Below the pieces are notes generated by a model. It was given only the letters and a program-made list of their open reading frames with translations, had not been told where the DNA came from and did no database searches. Positions 51,227-57,068 of a stretch of DNA of 57,068 nucleotides are shown in pieces. How positions within the stretch are numbered: position 1 is the first letter of the stretch; each line of letters starts with the position of its first letter. This DNA is from Amoebophrya sp. AT5.2 (taxonomy: Eukaryota > Sar > Dinophyceae > Syndiniales > Amoebophryaceae), in the NCBI GenBank assembly GCA_005223375.1, contig RXOD01003815.1:1-57068 (forward strand), given 5' to 3'. The translations under genes were made by a program, and so were the position numbers.

Positions 51227-53803
51227 TTACTTGACATCTACCTGTTCGGCGCTCTCGCAAAAGCTGTAGATTTCCGCCCACTGTACGTCCCGGAACCCGG
51301 TTATTGTTTGGATCTCCGACAGCTCGAATGGCGTCCAGCGGAGCGCGTAGACCAGGTCGCACATGTACGTGAAGCCGGTGATGATCCCTATGATGACCAT
51401 TTGGGCCATGCCGTCGCGTCGCAGGTAATCGTACGTCAACCCCGTACTCTCGCAGCACATCGCTTCAAACAGAGCCGGCAGCAACTCCGCGACGCACCGG
51501 TCGTTGCGAAGCATGCCTTTCCACGTGATCAGGTACCACTCGACAACGTCCTTCACGAAGAAGATTAATCCGGGAAGGAGAAGGGCACCGATCGATTGTC
51601 CCCTCGGATATGCCGCGTAGTAGCTTACGTTCGTTGTGGAACAAACCAACGGAACGAGAATCATCGCCAGAGAAACCAAAAACCTCGCCTGCGTGCGAGC
51701 TTGGTACCGCACGAAGTGTTCTTTCCGGAAGAAGCGCACGAAGCTTTCGATGCCCCGGAACCCGGCGCGTTCCTCGGGGCCGTCTGGTAGAATTCGGCTG
51801 ATGCACTCTGTATTTACCGCGGGGATCTTTCTCCCACCCCACGGCCAGGACTGGGACGCCTGCCGCGCTGTGCTTACTTTAGCAAGCGATGGAACGTCGA
51901 GAACGGAATCGAGGGCCTCCTTGTGCTTTGAAGTCGTGAACCCGCAGGAAGCACTGAATCGCAAACCTTCGGGCTCCTCGGCACAGCTTCCGTTGTCAAG
52001 CGCTTTTGGACCGTGGGAGATCTCCGCGTTCGGGATGCAACTTCGCGTGTTCGGAGCGGACGGATCTTCGCGATGCCCAGTCTCGGACTGCAGAAACAAC
52101 TCGCGCAACACCTTGCTAGGGACCTTCTCCAGCTCCAGCCGTACATCCGCAAACTGAAACGCGACGGTCTGGCACGGCTCATCCCCCTCCTCGTTCTCCT
52201 CGGTGCCGTCAAAGTCGTAGTACTCGCACTTTCGCACAAACGCCTGAGCAAACGGCCGCGGCACTGGCTCTTCTGTAAGAGCCTGGAGCCAGCTGAGGGC
52301 TTGAAAGAGGCGCTTCCACGTTTTCGGGTAGTGGAAGCGAAATCCGTACGGGGCGGTTCCGATGACTCTGCCGGGCTGGAAGAAGAGATGCGCCTCGTGG
52401 TGGCGCATGGCGAAGTGCCAAGCGTGGTGCACTATGTCCGCAACCATCACCAGAGCGCAGCTCGAGTAGGACAGCTGAAGCAGGATGCCGCGGCCGAAAG
52501 TAAAGCGCATAATGTCAGCAGCCATGTAGCAAATGAAGAAAAGCGCGTCCTCGCGCCGCCGTAGAGAGGACCGGATGTTCTTCGTTTCCGTGTAGAAGTC
52601 ACACTCAACGTCGCCCGGCGCCTCTTCGCGAGTTACTGCTCTTGACGTCGACGCGGTGGCAACGAGCTGGGACAAGGCTGGTTCCGAATCTGCGACCTGT
52701 GCTGGACGCACGGGGTCGAAGTCCTGCTTTCGAGGCGCCACTAACGGAAGGCAAACCGCCCCGACCACCTTCACTGCGAGGGGAATCCAGAAGCCGAAAT
52801 AGAACATCGATAACGCGAGTTCCCCCGCGATGCGTGGCGCCGCCCGCCACTCCGCAAACACTTCCTGTGCCGCCGGCAAGATAACGAAAACAAACTGTAT
52901 ACCGAAGCCGAGTCCTACCATACCCATGAAAAAAAACGCCACCACGGCCTTGGAAATGCGACACGGGCTGCGGATGCGGCGTGCCCGTTTTGGGAACCTC
53001 CGGAAGGCGTACACTCTCATGAGAAGTGCCCACCAGATCGTTAACGCCGCGAGCACCGCGAAGAAAGAAACGCGCAGCTGATTTGCGCCATCCGGATTTT
53101 TGTTCCGCAGCGGCACGAGGTTCGCAAAAAATAGAAAGGCCGTGTACGGCAGTAAGACGCAGAGGACGAAGGAAAAGAACATCCAAGAGCCCACGCTGTT
53201 CGTCTCCATCCGAGGGTCCACAACGAAAAGCCCCGCGGAAATGTTCGTGCTCAGCCACCCGGTGCCCGCGGAAAGAAACACGGCCGAAAGCACCCCCGGC
53301 TGGGCCACCACCCCCCACACGGGATCGACCGGCACGCCAAACTTTCTCGCTTGGTTCGTCTCCGCGTCGAAAACAGGTTCGCCTCGTGATGGTTGGCCTG
53401 CGGGAGGCCTGACTCCTCCGTGCTCGCTTTGATGGAGGTGTGCGCCGAGCGCCTCGCCGTCGAAAACACAGACTGGCGCGACTCCCCGCAAGCAAGTACA
53501 GAGCAACGTTAGGGCGAGCGGCACCAACGTGAACAGAGCGTAGTAGCGGTAGAGCCCGGCCAAAAGGGCCGCTGGAGCCTCCTCCTGCTGCGAGTAGCTG
53601 CGAGGGCCCTCTTCGGCTTCTTTATGCTTGGTTTCGCCGGAGGCTTTCTTTGTTGCGAAAGCATCTTTGGAGGTGGGTCTGGGTACCTCCGTTTGCAGCA
53701 AGGTAGGGGGTGCCGCAAGTAGCGACATCGGCAACGAGTCTGCTGTATTTCCGCTAGCCGTTCTGTACTGCTGCACATCGAAGAAGCTGCTCTTTGCCTG
53801 CAT
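51227..53803 (-). CDS. Polytopic membrane protein (858 residues), unknown family
   Basis: A single uninterrupted exon starting MQAKSSFFDVQQYRTASG. About ten hydrophobic helices fall in two groups. The first, residues about 85-390, includes YYALFTLVPLALTLLCTC, SWMFFSFVLCVLLPYTAFLF, FFAVLAALTIWWALLMRVYA, VAFFFMGMVGLGFGIQFVFV and FYFGFWIPLAVKVVGAVC, then DALFFICYMAADIMRFTFG and a Ser/Cys-rich helix. The second group sits at the C-terminus (FLVSLAMILVPLVCST, ALLLPGLIFFVKDVVEWYL, MVIIGIITGFTYMCDLVYAL). A soluble domain of about 230 residues separates the groups and contains PKTWKRLFQALSWLQALTEE and Cys residues. No pore, transporter or enzymatic motif is recognised. Being intronless in an intron-rich neighbourhood is notable. 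Confidence 0.7.
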   Translation of the reverse strand: MQAKSSFFDVQQYRTASGNTADSLPMSLLAAPPTLLQTEVPRPTSKDAFATKKASGETKHKEAEEGPRSYSQQEEAPAALLAGLYRYYALFTLVPLALTLLCTCLRGVAPVCVFDGEALGAHLHQSEHGGVRPPAGQPSRGEPVFDAETNQARKFGVPVDPVWGVVAQPGVLSAVFLSAGTGWLSTNISAGLFVVDPRMETNSVGSWMFFSFVLCVLLPYTAFLFFANLVPLRNKNPDGANQLRVSFFAVLAALTIWWALLMRVYAFRRFPKRARRIRSPCRISKAVVAFFFMGMVGLGFGIQFVFVILPAAQEVFAEWRAAPRIAGELALSMFYFGFWIPLAVKVVGAVCLPLVAPRKQDFDPVRPAQVADSEPALSQLVATASTSRAVTREEAPGDVECDFYTETKNIRSSLRRREDALFFICYMAADIMRFTFGRGILLQLSYSSCALVMVADIVHHAWHFAMRHHEAHLFFQPGRVIGTAPYGFRFHYPKTWKRLFQALSWLQALTEEPVPRPFAQAFVRKCEYYDFDGTEENEEGDEPCQTVAFQFADVRLELEKVPSKVLRELFLQSETGHREDPSAPNTRSCIPNAEISHGPKALDNGSCAEEPEGLRFSASCGFTTSKHKEALDSVLDVPSLAKVSTARQASQSWPWGGRKIPAVNTECISRILPDGPEERAGFRGIESFVRFFRKEHFVRYQARTQARFLVSLAMILVPLVCSTTNVSYYAAYPRGQSIGALLLPGLIFFVKDVVEWYLITWKGMLRNDRCVAELLPALFEAMCCESTGLTYDYLRRDGMAQMVIIGIITGFTYMCDLVYALRWTPFELSEIQTITGFRDVQWAEIYSFCESAEQVDVK

Positions 53804-55142
53804 CCACTTCCGTGTCTTCCATTTGTCGCTCGGTCGCGAGTTCGTGGGAGGTTGCCCCGTTGCTGGTAGCTGTTCTCTCTCTCTCTAATTGATTCTAAGA
53901 TTAAGTTAATACATCAAACAAAAACATTTACAAATAAAATAGGTATCGCTCGGCTTCTCGACTCATGTGCAGCTTTGCGCTCCTTCTCAAAGACGCAGCT
54001 AGTAGTTGTATTAGCCGGTGGTTACAACGGCAGCAGAGGTAGGGAAAGGGCCCCGGGCGGATGAAATCCCGGGAACCGGCCAAGCATGCCAGGCGATGTC
54101 ACGGATTGCCTGTGTTTGTTCACTTCTATGGATTCATTTTGTATACACATACAGTTCCAGCGGCAGCGCCAGGGACGGCCGACGAGAGTCCCGGCATCGG
54201 TAAAAAAATTCTGATATATCGGCAATGGATCGTGTTCTTGTTCATAAATCATATCTATCATGCCCTGAATCTGAATCTACTTCTTGATGATCTACGAAAT
54301 AAACGCTGCCACGGAGGCACAAGTTGCAACCCTTCTACTTCTACTCGTCTTCTTGGAAGTCCCGTATCGTATGGTGGAGAAGGAGTCATGAATTAACGTT
54401 CTTCGTAAGGTAACCCAGAGGGCGATCGCGGTTACGATTGGATTGTACACAATGAGTTGTCTGAATCTGAAGTCGAAGTCCTCTGAGGTGATCTAGCTGT
54501 AGAAGCAAGTCACTACCGACAACTTCTTCTATCTATTCTTGCTCCTCTTCGAATTCGATGACATTGATTTTGTTTTTGATATTGATATTGTTCGTGGTCT
54601 ACTCTAACTCTTCTAGATGCCCTGCAAACCTCTCCGTCTCCATTTCGTCGCGTTTTCAATCAGCTTCACACCTCCTTAATCCAGTGGATGCTAGTTTTCG
54701 CTTCGTCCACTGTCAACTTCTCGACGTTCGCACACTCAGCAATAGACTCCATGCCCATCACGTTCTCGCCGCGCTTGAAGCGAAAGAACCCGCGCCGCGT
54801 TGCTCTGTGGATCGATTGATGTGATGTAAGCCTAGGTAGGCTGGTGACGAATCAATTGTGAGCGTTGAATTTCATTTGTTTTTAAAACAACGAAATCATC
54901 TCGTCTTATAAAATATATGAGTTTTCAGAGTCAGAAACAGATTCAGAAACACAATGAATAATAATCGGTACGATCATTTGGTATTCGTATTGGTCGTCCT
55001 GTAATTGTGGAGATCAGCACGAACTGGCTCACTGGAGCAGCGAGCATGATGGGACAAAAAAAAATCTGTACCCCTCTCTCTGACGAGTTGTGCTGAGCGT
55101 TGGTGTTCTAGTAAGAAGTACGTACTCGTACTTCTTTGTTTT
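53804..55142. other. Gap between genes, no supported gene
   Basis: About 1.3 kb, AT-richer, with a short CT dinucleotide run at 53876-53886 and simple TGATATTGATATTG-type repetition at about 54575-54590. No convincing frame. Confidence 0.5.
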
Positions 55143-56695
55143 CTACAAAACAGTAGTAAGCGACGAGGACGAGTCAATTTCAATAATATCAAACAATAAG
55201 TACTGCCCACTCGCGTCTTTGAGGAAGTTGTCTTCTTCTCCCCAGCCGGTGTTCAGCTCGTCTCCCCACGAGTTTTGCAGCGTCCAGTACTTCACTCCGG
55301 TCGCGGCATCTTCGCCCCACCCGACCAGGAGCACGGCGTGGTCCACGCGCTCCCAGTCCTTTTCTGTCAACGAGTGGAACACCTCGTCCACGCCGTTGTT
55401 CTGCGCGTAGATGCCCTCCGAGTAGTACATGAACGGGTTATCCGGTTCGAACCCCAGCACCAGCGGGCCGTTGTCGAAGAGCTCCTGCTTGATATTTTCT
55501 TCGTCACTGAAAAAATACCGCCCCCCGACGTACCGCACGTCGTTCGTCCGGTACACAAGTTGCTCCGCCGGACACGACTTCGGGATAGCCTGGCACGAGC
55601 TCGCGCTGCTGTCCCAGCCGCCGGGCGGGGTGCACTCGGGGGTGTCCGGCGCGAGCCCGTACACCCGGCCCCACTGCCCGACGAGGTGCGCGTAGCCGCC
55701 GTCGCAGCCCTGGTTGGTCTCGCTGCAGCCCAACGCGTAGGGAAACGCGAACTTGGGGGTCTGCGAGAGCGCAGCGGTGATCTGCTCGTCGGAGGCGTTT
55801 TCCCTCTGCAGTTCGCGCAGTTTCTGGACGCGGAGCCGCGCGTTCAGGGAGAGGTGGGTGGAGATGACGTAGCAAGACCCGCAGTCCCCCTGGTTTATGC
55901 CCTCGGTGATCACCAGCGGGTGCCCCCCGGCAGCCTTGTCGCGCCAGTCGAAACTCGCGGGAAGCGTCGTCGAACCAGTCGTCGCTTTCGCTTCCTCCTG
56001 GAGGAGAGCCATCGTGTTGGTGCCGGAGTTAGGTCCGGATCGGCTTGCAGCCGCGCTTTTGAGCCGCTTGCTGCGGTGGTAGTCGGCGCGCGAAAAAGTG
56101 GTCTTCCGCCCGCTCATCAAGTTGAGCTGCCGCGGAGTCTTGTTCAAGAACCGCTGGTAGACTTTGGCCTTCCACCCGAGGTTGAGCGAGTTGATTTCGT
56201 CGGCGATCTTCTGGTGCTCCCGGAGGCTGCGGATGCTATCGGCCTCTTGCAGAAAGGAAGCCTGAGGGATCAGGTTCGCCAGCGGTGCCGCTGGCAGTTT
56301 CTCTTGCGCGCTCGTTTGCGCTTGTTGCTCCGCTGTAGAACTCCTTGCCGCGGTCGAATACGCATAGCCACTCGAGGACGCCCCAGCGCTCAGCGATCGA
56401 CGCAGCAGGTTCCAAGAGTCCTTCGCTTTCGCCCCCCCGTTCGATGCACTTGTAGTTGTTCGCCTGACATAATACTCTCCGCTCCGGTCCGGCTCAGGCT
56501 CCCTGTCCGCTATTGATTTTCCACCTCCTGCTCCGGCTCGTCCCCCCTCTTCTTGTAGCAGCGCTCCTGCCCCCGAAGCCCCCAGTTGCGTGTACGCGGG
56601 CGCAACGACTTTATTATTGTCCTCGAACAGCTGGTCCGCTGCGCCGCCCAACAATAAATTGTTCGCGCCCGACAGCGGCGCGGTGTCGTACCCGT
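55143..56695 (-). CDS. Cathepsin C-like cysteine protease 2 (5' part outside window)
   Basis: Papain-fold C1 peptidase. The exon is open from its stop at 55143 to the introner at 56696; the upstream exon lies beyond the window. A Ser/Ala/Gly-rich pro-region precedes helices SIRSLREHQKIADEINSLNL and RFLNKTPRQLNLMSGRKTTF. The mature domain starts near LPASFDWRDKA. Catalytic residues are complete: Gln and Cys in INQGDCGSCYVIS, His in VDHAVLLVGWGED, Asn in WTLQNSWGDE. GCSETNQGCDGGYAHLVGQW and RYVGGRYFF are as in dipeptidyl peptidase I-type enzymes. No exclusion domain is visible in this exon, in contrast to the gene at 34487-36879. The NSWG loop carries a short acidic insert (DELNT before GWGEEDN), and the C-tail is acidic (IIEIDSSSS). 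Likely secretory or lysosome-like location, but the signal sequence is not in view. Confidence 0.85.
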
Positions 56696-57068
56696 TATGA
56701 CCGGACCAGATGGCAACGCGAAGTTCGGGTGCTGGCGCGGCTACCGGGAAGCCAGGAAATGCCGATCGGGAGAGGAAACCGATCGGGAGGCCGAGGGATG
56801 TAGCGGCGGCGCTGGCGGCGGCAAGCTGCTGACTACTAACTTACATTGGCGATAGGGCCTGAAAACAGAGCAAAGACAAAGTGGGCATCTAGGGTGGCGA
56901 TTGGCTATGTTTGCTATCGGGTGCAAGAGTGCCAAACCCGCCGACTGAAAAAAGACGGCTTTCCTCCAACTGCTGCCCTCTTTTTGGGACAACCAAAGGC
57001 AAGGGGGCCCCGAAGAGCTGCCCCAAAAAACCACTTACCACTTGACCACTTACCATCTGGTCCCGCCA
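56696..57068. mobile_element. Introner 7 (at least 373 bp, runs off the window)
   Basis: It starts TATGACCGGACCAGATGG, like introner 3, and the window ends with CACTTACCATCTGGTCCCGCCA, two bases short of the expected ATA end. The central segment from TGGCGATAGGGCCTGAAA through AAGAGTGCCAAACCCGCCG to CTTTTTGGGACAAC is nearly identical to introner 3, so these two are a recent subfamily. The left flank is CCCGT; the matching copy should lie just past 57068. Confidence 0.88.

Noticed and set aside
55275..56516. 413-codon plus-strand open frame
   Set aside because: It is the antisense of the second cathepsin C-like peptidase, whose motifs are unmistakable. The plus-strand frame has only Arg/Val/Leu-rich composition.
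1..57068. Dinoflagellate spliced leader or relict leader in genomic copies
   Set aside because: I looked for the CCGTAGCCATTTTGGCTCAAG-type string and did not see it. Absence by eye is not proof.

Overview
This window is nuclear DNA of a flagellated protist, and the best fit is a dinoflagellate relative of the Syndiniales/Amoebophrya type. That placement is an inference. It rests on intron-rich genes of eukaryotic families (BBS9, polycystin-type channel, DYRK kinase, SFT2, SLC35/TPT-type transporter, mitochondrial ribosomal protein mL49, cathepsin C-like peptidases), on every supported gene lying on the minus strand, and on introner-like elements: near-identical 0.33-0.59 kb introns with terminal inverted repeats and short target duplications. 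I see no rRNA, tRNA, CRISPR or prokaryotic operon structure, and no recognisable core promoters or spliced-leader sequence.

Layout, left to right, all on the minus strand: a secreted Cys-rich WSC-like protein cut by the window edge (1-744); SFT2 Golgi transport protein (1649-2412); SLC35/TPT-type transporter in four exons (3238-5381); DYRK-type kinase (6558-9473); a basic 1000-residue protein of unknown function (10782-14818); mitochondrial ribosomal protein mL49 (15477-17119); a small Met/Gln-rich and coiled-coil protein (18254-19710); a polycystin-2-like cation channel with N-terminal EF hands (20933-25533); a four-TM protein (26749-27844); two members of an apparently lineage-specific family (29017-31164 and 31354-32976); a cathepsin C-like peptidase (34487-36879); complete BBS9 (37299-40734); a third family member (41731-44745); a 1545-residue coiled-coil protein (45180-50509); an 858-residue multi-TM protein (51227-53803); and a second cathepsin C-like peptidase (55143 to about 56695) whose upstream part lies beyond an introner that runs off the window.

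The most interesting layer is the introner family. Seven elements plus one relic share termini close to TATGGTGGGACCAGGTGGTA and its inverse. They sit inside coding exons, and exact removal of the element plus one 5-nt target copy restores the frame in all six testable cases, although GT-AG is not available at that boundary. They lie in both orientations relative to the host gene. Inside the channel gene a short duplication, itself arranged as an inverted repeat, preserves the uninterrupted (empty) version of an exon that carries an introner a few hundred bases away.

A second anomaly is that two genes of the lineage-specific family contain a single in-frame TGA in an otherwise long open frame, in one case opposite a Cys codon of a homologous internal module. 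BBS9, the polycystin-like channel and the long coiled-coil proteins suggest a cilium/flagellum theme, but there is no evidence for operon-like co-function beyond shared strand.
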